The notes beneath the pieces are model-generated. The model made no database searches, was not told where the DNA came from, and was given only the letters and a program-made list of their open reading frames with translations. The position numbers were made by a program, and so were the translations under genes. From Carpediemonas membranifera (Eukaryota > Fornicata): 64,000 bases of DNA. Positions 17,851 to 26,595 of the stretch are shown one piece after another (positions within the stretch are counted from its first letter, which is position 1; each line of letters starts with the position of its first letter). The stretch is taken from NCBI GenBank assembly GCA_019828565.1, contig JAHDYR010000034.1, forward strand, positions 88,209 through 152,208, given 5' to 3'.

Positions 17851-18650
17851 GACTTCTGGCACACGGGGCATCGTTTGACCATCGTTGACACGTCAGCTTC
17901 GGCTCCGTCCCAAGACAGTCCGATGTCCTCAAGCTTCCACAGGGTCTGTTGCACCCCATGGTGGCCCTTCCCAGCGCCGTGTACCTCCTTGAACCTCGCT
18001 TCCTTCTGACTCTCCGGCAGTGTCGGGCTCGCCTCCTGTGTCGTCCTGAACTCGTCTACTCTGAACAGCAGTTGCCCCTGCGGTCTGGGCTTGCTCTCTT
18101 CTGTCTCAGCGCCGGCTGCCGCTGGGCCATCCTCGTCTGACTCCGTCCGACTCTGGTCCGGAATGTCCTCCTGCTCCTGCTTCGCCTGCTCCTCTGCGAG
18201 CGCCGCCCTCGATAGCCCGTCGGCGATCTCGTTAAGGCTGCCCGGCACGTGCCCCACGTCGAATTTGTAGTTGGCGAGCTCGAGTGCCCACCGCTGCACC
18301 ATGTCGTCATTGGCGCCCCACACGTACGCGAGGTTCCTGTGGTCACACCACACCTTGAACTCCTGCGTTGCCAGCAGACGCCGAGCCTTGCGGATCGCGT
18401 GGACAATGGCGAATGCCTCCTTCCTATACGTGCTCCACCTGCGCTGCGAGCCGGACAGTGCCTTCGACAAGAACATAATCGGCCGCTTGCCGCCCTCGTC
18501 CTCCTGCATCAGCACCGCGCCGACCCCCTTGTCCGACGCGTCCGTGTACAGCGCGAGTCTCTTCGCCGGGTCCGGGTGTGTCAGCACCGGCGCGCTCGTG
18601 ACCGCCTTCTTCAATGCCTCGAGCCGCCCTGTCCTGGTCCGGCCCCCACG
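17840..18650 (-). pseudogene. Ty3-4 RNase H and integrase zinc finger
   Basis: Minus-strand frame: LEALKKAVTSAPVLTHPD, then the RNase H start LYTDASDKGVGAVL (~18545), WCDHRN, and GHVPGSLNEIADGLSR (~18250-18210). A Glu/Gln-rich linker leads to the H-H-C-C zinc finger GKGHHGVQQ...RCPVCQKSG (~17970-17850). It is separated from the RT frame by a shift near 18630 and from the integrase core by a shift near 17840. All three pieces are expected to be one polyprotein. Confidence 0.85.
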
Positions 18651-20150
18651 GCGGCGCGTCCTTGAGCTCCATCCTCCTGATCGGCTCGGCCAGGTCCGCG
18701 TACCCCGGGATGAACTTCGCGAAGAAGTTGAAGATACCCAGGAGGGCCCTGACATCGCTGACGTTGTGCGCCGGGGCGAGCTTCTGTACACCCTCCACCC
18801 TCCACTCAGGCACGGACCGTCCCTCCTTCGACACAGTCCAGCCCAAGTACTCTACCTCGTCAAGGTTGAAAGCGCACTTCTTCTCGTTAAGCTTGATCTT
18901 CCGCTCCCTCACCCGGTCCATGACATGCCGGAGGTTGGCCTCGTACTCCTCCACCGTCTCCCCGAACACCAGGATGTCGTCAACGTAGATGAGGCAGGCC
19001 GTCCCCAACATGTCCGCGAACGCCTCCTCCAGCGCTGCCTGCATATGGCCCGCCGCCGTCGACAACCCGAACGGCATCGTGTTATAGGTGAAGTGGCCGT
19101 CGGGTGTGGTGAACGCCAACAGCTCCTGCGTCCCCTCCTCGACCGGCACCTGGTGGAACGCGCTGCTCGCGTCCAGGGCTGCGAACTTGACCTTGCCCTC
19201 CAGCATCGTCATGATGTCGTCGATGGCCGGGAGGTCGTGCTGGGGATCCTCGATGAACTTGTTCAAGCGGATATAGTTGATGCACGGGCGCCACTCCCCA
19301 CCCTTCTTCTTCGCCATGACCACGCGCGACGACCAGGGCGACTTCGACCTACGGATGATCTTCGCCTCTTCCAGTTTCTTGAGGTGCTCCGACAGTGCCT
19401 GCTCAATCTCCGGCTGCCGCCTCCTCGGCAATTCGAAGTAGGGCACCGCATCATCACTCAGACTGATCTTGTACGGCTTCAGGTCTGCCGCGCCGTCGGC
19501 CGGGCCGAAGCAATCGGCATACTCCTCGCGGATCTGCTCGTCCATCGTGGCCAGCAACTCCTCATCGCCGTCGACGTCGGTCGTGGTGGCCTCCACGTTG
19601 ATCAGGCCCAGCTCGGCAAGGGTCCTGAAGCAGATTGTGGGTTTGCAGCCAGCGATCACGTCCCAGTGGAGCGTGACGTCGACGTCTTTCTTCAATGCGA
19701 GTCTGACCTTCTTCGATCCTCCCGTCAGCACTCTCGCCGTCGAGTTGTCGCCCAGCTTGACCCACCGGTCGGCCCACTTCGTCCGGATGCCCCACTCTCT
19801 GGCCAACTCCGGCGGGATGAAATTGCTGCTAGCACAAGTATCGAGCCGCACCACATGCTCCTTCAGCCCGACACTCATGCTGCACTCCCAAACCTTGCTT
19901 TCCACCCCCGAGGCAAAGACTAAACACTGATCGGGTTTACTGGCGTCCGGACAGTCCTTCGCGACGTGCCCCACCTTACCACACCGATAACAGCGACGGG
20001 TGCCTCCGGCTATCGTCGGCTCTGGGCAGTCCTTGGCCATGTGGCCCCCACCCCCGCAGTTATAGCAGTGCAACTTCTTCTGCCCCTGCTCTTGCTTCTG
20101 CACGTCTTTCTTCGATGTAGACGATGTGGGGGCTCCAACAGCCCAAACTG
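18630..20150 (-). pseudogene. Ty3-4 Gag C-end, protease and reverse transcriptase
   Basis: Two zinc knuckles, CYNCGGGGHMAKDC and CYRCGKVGHVAKDC (~20065-19940). The protease site reads RLDTCASSNFI (~19845-19830): the catalytic DTG triplet has become DTC, which should abolish or severely harm activity. RT follows with WRPCINYIRLN, AFHQVPVEEG, TMPFGLSTAAG and YVDD (~18988). The frame differs from Gag by a shift in the CCCCC run at ~20130. Frame remains open to 18424 but homology leaves near 18630. Confidence 0.87.
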
Positions 20151-20768
20151 CTTCATTGCCTCGCGCTTCTTCCTCTCCCACAGCATTACTGATTGCATGA
20201 CTCCGGCTGAGTCAGTGCATGCGTCAACGACGCCCTGGAGTATTGCGTGTTGTCCTTCGTGCTTGCACGCCTCCAAGATCAGCCTCTTCGTTGCATCTAT
20301 CGGGATGTCCTCTATCTTCTGGAACAACACCGCCGCTCTCGCTGAAATCCTGTTGAGCACTTCGCTTACGCTCTTCTCAGGTCCATTCGTCAAAAGCTGC
20401 GTCCGTGCGAACACTTCAGTGGGTAGGACGAGCTCTTCTATGCTCTTCTTCCAAAATGCGTCCTCCTTCTTCTGGTGTGCGCGTCGTGCCTTCTTGACGT
20501 CGTCTTGATGCTTCATGTACTGCTGAGTCGACACCGATCCGTTACCGTTCGTCGCACATGTCGGCTCCACGAACTCGTCGATCCTGGACTTCCCTGTCTC
20601 GCGTAAAACCTGTCTCTTCAACGCAGGCTTGACCAGGGAGTGAAAAGGCTTACGGTGCTTGCCGTCGTCTGCCTCCAGGCTGTACTCGTCGTAGATGTCT
20701 CGTACTCGCATATACTCTTCGATCGTGAGGTCCTTCATCGGTGGACCTATCGTTACGTCTTCTCCCAT
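20130..20768 (-). CDS. Ty3-4 Gag
   Basis: ATG at 20768 (MGEDVTIGPPMKDLTIEEYM), 14 bases downstream of the palindromic site on the minus strand. A predicted helical, charged capsid-like region of about 210 residues ends near MKQFGLLEPP, where the CCCCC run shifts the frame. The zinc knuckles belong to the next frame. No other function is apparent. Confidence 0.75.
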
Positions 20769-20782
20769 TGCGTCAAACCGTA

Positions 20783-20790
20783 GTAATTAC
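20783..20790 (-). promoter_or_regulatory. Ty3-4 palindromic site in primer-binding position
   Basis: GTAATTAC directly after the CA end of the 5' LTR (minus-strand sense). The flanking base on the far side is A, so the extended palindrome is CAGTAATTACTA, one base off perfect. Confidence 0.55.
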
Positions 20791-20886
20791 TGAAGTCTGG
20801 AAACAAGTGTGAAGTGTTTAAGGGGTATACCTCCTACGCGGTGATAATGGCTCTAACTGCGTCTACATAGTCATGTAAATACCACA
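20791..20886 (-). repeat. Ty3-4 5' LTR
   Basis: 96 bp identical by eye to 16564-16659, followed by the duplicated TGCCC. Confidence 0.92.
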
Positions 20887-21029
20887 TGCCCGAAGGAGCC
20901 CGAGAAGAATAAATCCTTTACCCCCCCCTTTGGGAGTATGAGTTAGGTGGCTAGCCGTGGACCACATGGGTCACAGTTGACACCCGGGAGTGTCGGGTCG
21001 TGCTGCCTGATCCGATTCGATCGGATTCG

Positions 21030-21610
21030 ATGGGCGCGCAAATTTCAAGGATCGTCTCGATCCTCTTCAGAAGAACGAGAATGGCTGATCCGGCCGAAGA
21101 AAACGAGCCGGTCACCCAGAAGGACCTCCAAGAACTGAGAGAAGTTGTAGAACGCGCCCTTCAGGCCAGAAGTGCTGAAGAACAGCAGATAACCCCGATG
21201 ATATCGCCCTCAACGTAGAGGATAACGATGATCAGCAGCTTCAGGACCAAGAAAGCATCGAAGACGAACAGCAGGACGCTGTCGACGACATCTTTGATCC
21301 CTTTGAGGCTCTTGTGAACCTTCCTAACCGGTTCGGCCTTCGAGATGAGGCTAAGTGGCTTTACGCCATGGAACGTGATCTCATCGCTGGCCGCCTTGCA
21401 ACCATTCCTGCTCTGAGGGTCAAGATCTACGGACGCCAGCAACTCCTCCTCCTCAAGGACAGTTGGGACGACGCAACCTCCGAGCGCTGCTCCAACCTCT
21501 TCAAGTCCGCTCCTCCCCGCACTCGGGCCGCCGTCGACATCTTGGTGGCTAAGGCTAAGATCAAGGGCATCAAGAAGCGTGACAATTTTCGCGAAAGGGG
21601 GGGCAGAAGG
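21030..21610 (+). pseudogene. YR3 Gag (one frame change, C-end cut by insertion)
   Basis: Starts at ATG 21030 or at 21081 (MADPAEENEPVTQKD). Acidic coiled N-terminus, a frame change near 21187, then DNPDDIALNVED and the conserved YR-Gag core LPNRFGLRDEAKWLYAMERD (compare LPKRYEPRDEAKFLREI in YR5). The C-end is the basic AKAKIKGIKKRDNFRERG, where the TIR of the large insertion begins at 21611. Expected role: particle or RNA packaging protein. No knuckle motif. Confidence 0.8.
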
Positions 21611-21794
21611 CATACTGTAAGAATGGCTAGAGTCTCCCGGGAGATACTCTGGAGATACTCATGTGTCAACGCTGGTCAAACCTCGCGATCCAGGCGATCT
21701 CAGGCACCTCCAGAACATCTAGAAGGTAGTTATAGAAGCATAAAAGACATGTCTGGCGTCTTGAAGTATCACATGGTGTCAGTGTTGATAAAAG
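21611..21794 (+). repeat. left terminal inverted repeat of the 13.4-kb insertion
   Basis: 184 bp, inverse of 34819-35002 without visible mismatch. Near the outer end it contains the palindrome TCTCCCGGGAGA. Confidence 0.93.
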
Positions 21795-22010
21795 CTTTCC
21801 TCTGGATACCATGGCCGAATTTACTTTCCCAGGTTGTCCGAACGACACGCGACTCCGCGGAATTTCGAGCAACTACTCTCGCGCAGGGGCAGGGGATGCG
21901 TTATGCGATGCGGCGATGGGGCGGGAGGCGCAGGGGGGCTCGGGGACGACGCAGCCTAGAGTGGCCAAGTCAGCCGAGTCGCGACTCCAGATTTCTGTGC
22001 AGGGACCTGG

Positions 22011-23666
22011 TTATAGGTTGAGCTCGGCCCAGCGGGCCTTGCACTGGCTGACATAGTCACTCCAGATGCTGAGGTTGCCCTCCCAGGCCTTCAGGAAGGC
22101 CGTGTCGCGCATGGTTCCCGCCAGGTGCGGCCGTGCAATGGCGTCGCAAAACTGCACCGCCCAGTCCGCGGTCAGGCGGGACTCCGTGGCGCCGCCGACG
22201 GTGGTGGCGGCGACCAGGAAGGTGACGTCCCAGTTGGCGTACTCCCGGGTCTTCTCGGTCTCGGCGTCGCGGGGGTGAAGACCGCAGTAGAAGTCGACGT
22301 AGACGTCGTCGTGGACGACGTTTCCGACCACGTCGCGCTCGCCCCAGACCTTGAGGTCAGCCCGCTTGTGTGTGGGGGCGTCGGCGCTCGTGACGCGGAA
22401 CCTAGGGTGGGTGTCGAGCAGATCGAACTCGGGCTTGCAGTGGGGGATGGGGCGCCCGCGGAGGTCGTCCTGGGTCACGAGATCGTGCACAGCCATCTTG
22501 ATGCTGTCGTGGCGTGCGTTGGTCGCGCCATCCTTCAGGTAGGAGCAGCCGAGGGCGTGGCGCCACGTGATGTCCTGCTGGCCACAGAGGGGGCAGGTGA
22601 CCGGCATCTCGCGGAATGGGGCGATGTTGAGGTGCGCCCGGGTGACGGGGACGAACACGCTGTCGCAGGAGGTCTGCTCGAGGTCGAGGGGGCTCAGCGC
22701 GGCTTCTTTGCGGAGGAGTCTGGCGGCGGGGGCCTCGAGGGAGCTGCAGTCAGAGAGGCCCTGGGAGACCTCCTCGGGGTCTAGGCCGAAGTCGGCGGGT
22801 GTCTTGGGGCGGTACTTGGCCGTCCAGGCTTTTGCAAGCATCGTAGTGAGTGTCTTCTGCGGCTTTTCAGCCTCGATGCTAAACAGTTCCTGGATGGTTT
22901 TGGGCCACTCCTGGCACTCTTCTGGAGAGAACAGCGCCGCCTCCATGTCCCGGGTGATGCCTAGGGCGTGCAGCTGGTGGGCTGCGCCCAAAAATGCACA
23001 CTTCCAGATGAGCGACGGAAGAGGGATACGGAGCCCGTAGTCGGCGAAATCGAGCGCTAGACGCTCTTCGGGTATCTTTGTGACGTCGGATACCTGAAGG
23101 ATGCGTGCGATGGCAGCTCTCAGCTTCCGCTCCAGGCTTTTTGTGCGGCATTCGTGGCCAATCGGGCTCACGTTGCGAAAGATTGCCGAAGGCATCGGAA
23201 GAACGCAAGACCTGATCAGATTGACCGCCACCGAGGCCGCTTTCGGCCCCACTGCCTCGGTCATCTCGGCCACCCGCACGAGCGCGTCCTCCATGCGCGA
23301 GAAGGCCGCGTCCACAGCGTTGGCAACGCCCGCGTCGTCGCCTACGGGGATACCGAGCACCCGTCCGCTTTTTTGGCCCAGTGTCCCCGTCTTCGCCAGG
23401 ACGAGGCACTTCAGTCGGTTCACCCGCATACCGACGGCTCCACACGCCGCCTCCACACGCGCGTAGAATGTATCGATCGTCCGCTGGTCTGCCTGCCGGG
23501 GCAGCAGCCCGTACACGTCGTCCTGGTAGCCGAGGATGGTCGTACTGGGAAGTTGCGACCGGAGGCTGCCGAGGAGGGGCGTCATAGCCAGCGTGAAGAG
23601 GGCTGGGGACAGGGGGTCCCCCTGGTGGATGCCCTCTCGGCTGGCTATGACGTGCCCGGTCGGGGT
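22011..23666 (-). pseudogene. non-LTR retrotransposon RT C-half with restriction-like endonuclease, 5'-truncated
   Basis: Minus-strand frame of 552 codons, open from the element border at 23666 and stopping at 22011. It begins inside RT: EGIHQGDPLSPALFTLAM and the catalytic GYQDDVYGL (FADD-box equivalent), then the thumb (GIPVGDD). The C-terminus has a C-C-H-C finger CPLCGQQDITWRHALGC and RHDSIK, then RADLKVWGE...YVDFYCG, matching the P/A-D...D-x-D/E core of restriction-like endonucleases in R2/NeSL/HERO-type elements. The N-terminal DNA-binding part and RT fingers are gone; 5' truncation is typical of such elements. 216 bp of non-coding sequence (21795-22010) lie 3' of it, with no clear poly-A. 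Confidence 0.85.
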
Positions 23667-23716
23667 CATACTGTAAGAATGGCTAGAGTCTCCCGGGAGA
23701 TACCCTGGAGATACTC
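23667..23716 (+). repeat. partial third copy of the TIR end
   Basis: 50 bp, CATACTGTAAG...GGAGATACTC, same orientation as the left TIR, one mismatch (ACCCTGG for ACTCTGG). It abuts the truncated non-LTR RT at 23666. Confidence 0.92.
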
Positions 23717-23754
23717 CAAAAAGTGCAAGAAAAAATGAGATTCACTAGAATCTG

Positions 23755-23791
23755 TTTCACATTTCACATATTTCACAAGAATATGTGAAAT
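23755..23791. repeat. TTTCACA palindromic cluster, copy 1
   Basis: Three TTTCACA boxes, the last opposed to TGTGAAAT (ATTTCACA-6 nt-TGTGAAAT). Closely related to 34071-34106 (same orientation) and to 31367-31402 (inverse). It lies 3' of the small gene 23819-24034. Confidence 0.75.
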
Positions 23792-23818
23792 GAGAAGCAA
23801 AGCTAGTGAATGTCATTT

Positions 23819-24034
23819 TTACTTGTCCCTCATCGTCTGTATGGCATCTATAAACAAATCGCGTATCTCTTGCAGCAGAAACTCTGTGTCATTCACCCTT
23901 TTGTTGATTTCTTCTTCCTTTCGCAAGCCCTGAGCAGTTTTTCGGATTATTTTGTAAGAATCTTGTACTTTGGCAACTTCCACGAGCCCTGACGTTACCG
24001 TTTCTACCTTTTGGTGGCTAGTTGCTCGAATCAT
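23819..24034 (-). CDS. small coiled-coil protein, unknown
   Basis: 71 codons from the ATG at 24034 (MIRATSHQKVETV), stop at 23819. The sequence is rich in Glu, Lys, Arg and hydrophobics with heptad-like spacing (KIIRKTAQGLRKEEEINKRV), so a short coiled coil is likely. It is divergent to the PHD-type gene, with 95 bp between the starts, so a shared promoter is possible. No family recognised. Small size lowers confidence, but placement and spacing fit the compact gene block. Confidence 0.5.
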   Translation of the reverse strand: MIRATSHQKVETVTSGLVEVAKVQDSYKIIRKTAQGLRKEEEINKRVNDTEFLLQEIRDLFIDAIQTMRDK

Positions 24035-24129
24035 GATCGACAAATGTCGCAGTTTTAGGTATTGTCAATGCCAGGAGTCTACGTAAATAGACAAATGTAA
24101 CAACGTAAACAGCTTGGATAGAAATTCTC

Positions 24130-25353
24130 ATGAATTCAGAAGTGTCTGTACCAGAACCTATTGCTGCTACGCCCCCCATCAGACAGTATGGCAACAGTAA
24201 GCTCGCAAATCTCCGTCGTTCATTTGTTACAGCCGTTGTTTCTTCAGTATTTGAGGACGACGAGGCAACTGACCTCGGCTTGAGTGCACGCGACATCCAT
24301 AAGGTACTTCTGGAGGTCCAGCGCAGGGTCGCCGCCGAATGCCCTGGGTTCAAGTCAATTGAACTCCGGGAACAGGTCAGGCGGACGACTGTTGTCGGCG
24401 TTACTACGTTTATAACAGCAGTTAGACCCTCTGCGGAGTACAATGGCTCTGTCATGCAGCACATTGCTGTCCGTAGTCAGCCCTGCCATGCCGAGTTCCG
24501 CCAGATGCTCTCAGAAGTTCTCTCAGATGCTGGACTGAACGATGTTTCCGACTCAATCAGCCTTGAGAACTTGCCTGTGATCAACCGGGTGAGATATAAG
24601 CCTGTCAAGCAAAAGGCAACGGTCAAATCGACCCCGACTACGATGATCAAGGCAGAGATCCCACCGATACGGTCGACTACGCAACTGTCTTCACTTGGTG
24701 TTGGTGATGAAGCAGACACACCTCAGTCAACGACAGATCGATCGGTGCCGGTTCGGAAGAAGATCGTCTTTGACGACGAGGAAGCCAAGCGACCCAGGCT
24801 TGGTGACGACGATCTGCAGCAGGTGTCTAACAACGTGTCCGATGCTGTTGTTGACCGTATTAAGGTCCTGATCAACGACGTTGTCTCAGAGACCCGTGTG
24901 AGAGACCCGCCTACCGAACCCGAGACATGTAAGACGACTTTCCTTAGCCTTCATCAGCGCAAAATGCTATTTGGATGTCTTGTGTGTGGTACCCCCGAGT
25001 GGTTCTTCAATCCAGACGGCACTACGTTCAGGAGATGCTGTGCTTGCAAAGGTTTCCTGCACGAGCAATGTGTCAGGACGAAGGGCAAGAAGGACTACTG
25101 TCCCGCGTGCTATATTACCGGCTCTAGCAACAAGTGCCAGGCGTGCAAAAAGGGCCTAAGATCCAAGAACACGAAGAAAGCAGAAGAACAGGCTTCTACT
25201 CTTCTTTGCTGCCGAGGCTGTCACTGGTGGTACTGTGAGCATTGCTCTGAGGAAGTGCAGTACACCATTGATGGCAAGTTGTACATCGTTCCCCTCTGCA
25301 GCAAATGTAAGGTTGTCTATAAGCGAGTAGAGGGCATGAGACCGATTGTTTAG
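24130..25353 (+). CDS. PHD/RING-type double zinc finger protein
   Basis: 407 codons from ATG 24130. The N-terminal ~110 residues look helical; 150-250 is a linker with a basic patch (KKIVFDDEEAKRPRL), possibly nuclear targeting. The C-terminal 130 residues carry two cysteine-rich fingers. First: C283-x2-C286, C304-x-C306, H311-x2-C314, C324-x2-C327, a C4-H-C3 pattern as in PHD fingers. Second: C336-x2-C339, C361-x2-C364, H365 or C369, C372, C390-x2-C393. PHD fingers commonly read histone-tail methylation, which would fit the SET and GNAT genes nearby (inference). E3 ligase activity is the alternative for such folds. No frame defects. Followed by the convergent gene 25397-26401. Confidence 0.8.
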   Translation: MNSEVSVPEPIAATPPIRQYGNSKLANLRRSFVTAVVSSVFEDDEATDLGLSARDIHKVLLEVQRRVAAECPGFKSIELREQVRRTTVVGVTTFITAVRPSAEYNGSVMQHIAVRSQPCHAEFRQMLSEVLSDAGLNDVSDSISLENLPVINRVRYKPVKQKATVKSTPTTMIKAEIPPIRSTTQLSSLGVGDEADTPQSTTDRSVPVRKKIVFDDEEAKRPRLGDDDLQQVSNNVSDAVVDRIKVLINDVVSETRVRDPPTEPETCKTTFLSLHQRKMLFGCLVCGTPEWFFNPDGTTFRRCCACKGFLHEQCVRTKGKKDYCPACYITGSSNKCQACKKGLRSKNTKKAEEQASTLLCCRGCHWWYCEHCSEEVQYTIDGKLYIVPLCSKCKVVYKRVEGMRPIV

Positions 25354-25396
25354 TGTTTAGTGAGAGATGATCATAAATTGTATATATATCTGTTTA

Positions 25397-26401
25397 CTAC
25401 ACGTCTCTCTCAAGCGCACGGGTCATCATGCTTATGTATCGATCATTCATAAGTCTTCTCTGGTCGGTTCTTAACGGGTCATACTCGTTGACATCAGAAA
25501 CGATGTCTTGCATTTCAGGAAGAGGAATGGGCCGGGCATAGCTAGTCTCAGACATGATGACCCTGGCCTCGTTGGGAAATGACAAGGAACCATTGGCTAT
25601 AATCCGTCTTCCTGCTGAGCCAGGCGCGAAACGATAGCCAGAGAAGTACTTCGTCAGAAAGAAAAGAGGATTGTCGAGGCATGTCACGCGGTAGAGCCAA
25701 TAGGCGTCCTGGAGAACAAGCTCATGCGCCAGAACCTTCTCAGGAGTGAGGATAATGCATGTGTTCTTGTACTTGGCTGTCGAAATAGCACTGCACAGCT
25801 GAGACTCCTCAGATCTGTCGAGTCCGGAGCAGGTGGCAAAGTAAATCAGACGCACACGCGTCGATCTCACCAAGGAAGGGCTCTCGAATGACCTGAGGAT
25901 GAGCTGGACCAGATCATGGTGATACAGAAACTCGTTCGTAGACGTATCAATGATCATACGCGACGTTTCTGTATCAGAATGACCCGATATCACCCAGTAA
26001 GTGTCGAAGTTAGAGTACTGCGACGCCAACTCCTCAAGTACCTCGGCCAGATGGGACGTAGACTTAAAGGTGCGGGCAACGGCAGTCAGCCACTCATCAT
26101 CAACGAGCTCTAGAGCCGTCTTGAGCTTGAAATGATAGCCAGATGAGTTGGCAAGACTTTCCACGCGGAAGACGGGGTAGGGCTGAGTCGGGGTCTCGAA
26201 ACCATGCAGCGGCTCGATGGTGATTAGCACCCGTCGGTTAATCAACTTCTCTGTTGTAAAAGGACACTCGTGAGAGGAAGAAGACTTGAAACCGATCCCG
26301 CGATGTCCACGCCTGAGCTGAACCTTACCACAGACACATTCAAAGACTTCTTGGTCCTTACTGATGCGTCGCGTGCCGAATTCTCCGTATTTCTCGTCCA
26401 T
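25397..26401 (-). CDS. clan-CD peptidase-like protein (caspase/CHAT type)
   Basis: 334 codons from the ATG at 26401. N-terminal Cys/His cluster C22-x-C24...H44-x-C46, possibly zinc-binding. Two strands ending in catalytic-type residues follow: YWVISGHSDTE (H141) and RLIYFATCSGLDR (C191). Order, spacing of about 50 residues and hydrophobic lead-in match the His-Cys dyad of clan CD proteases (caspases, CHAT, gingipains), closest in style to CHAT. The expected activity is proteolysis after a specific residue, perhaps regulated. The family call is motif-based. A palindromic element lies just upstream (26408-26436) and is shared with the GNAT gene. Confidence 0.68.
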   Translation of the reverse strand: MDEKYGEFGTRRISKDQEVFECVCGKVQLRRGHRGIGFKSSSSHECPFTTEKLINRRVLITIEPLHGFETPTQPYPVFRVESLANSSGYHFKLKTALELVDDEWLTAVARTFKSTSHLAEVLEELASQYSNFDTYWVISGHSDTETSRMIIDTSTNEFLYHHDLVQLILRSFESPSLVRSTRVRLIYFATCSGLDRSEESQLCSAISTAKYKNTCIILTPEKVLAHELVLQDAYWLYRVTCLDNPLFFLTKYFSGYRFAPGSAGRRIIANGSLSFPNEARVIMSETSYARPIPLPEMQDIVSDVNEYDPLRTDQRRLMNDRYISMMTRALERDV

Positions 26402-26407
26402 TTGCAA

Positions 26408-26436
26408 TGTGCCATTTTTTTTTCATGAATGGCACA
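26408..26436. promoter_or_regulatory. TGTGCCA...TGGCACA hairpin element, copy 1
   Basis: Inverted repeat TGTGCCA / TGGCACA enclosing a nine-T run and TCATGAA. It lies 6 bp upstream of the ATG at 26401 and between divergent genes. The inverse copy is at 31403-31432. Confidence 0.7.
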
Positions 26437-26595
26437 TTTTGATTTGAAGCAAAGGACAAGCTTTTGATCCAAGTAAAGAGGTATACCTTCATTGCTACAC
26501 TATTTATGCATGCTACTGCAGTATTGTTCGGATCTGATCAGCGATGCGCCTGTTCTTCGGATCGGGAGTTGCGAGAAAAAAAAGAGAACGAAGAT

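Larger units (their letters stand above)
16564..20886 (-). mobile_element. Ty3-4: chromodomain-bearing Ty3/Gypsy retrotransposon
   Basis: 4323 bp, 96-bp LTRs at both ends, perfect 5-bp target duplication TGCCC (16559-16563 and 20887-20891). Minus-strand order: LTR, palindromic site, Gag, knuckles-protease-RT, RNase H, integrase, chromodomain, purine tract, LTR. LTRs appear identical, so insertion is recent, yet the coding region shows three frame changes, two of them in CCCCC and GGGGGG runs. Such recent but 'broken' elements may reflect sequence errors. Confidence 0.93.
16472..20956 (+). mobile_element. YR2r: solo A-B terminal unit of the YR5 family, split by Ty3-4
   Basis: 16472-16563 plus 20892-20896 match the A1 repeat of YR5 (41876-41973), including the start of its Gag (MASEFRMPEG). 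After Ty3-4 the sequence continues GAAGGAGCCCGAGAAGAATAAATCC, then eight C, then the 32-bp B repeat 20925-20956, identical to 45427-45458 in YR5. The unit is therefore A2-spacer-B2 without internal genes, analogous to a solo LTR. Ty3-4 sits inside it with a TGCCC target duplication. Confidence 0.82.

Noticed and set aside
18271-19923. Long plus-strand frame antisense to Ty3-4 RT
   Set aside because: Mirror frame caused by codon bias of the real minus-strand polyprotein; HRRR-rich sequence without domains.
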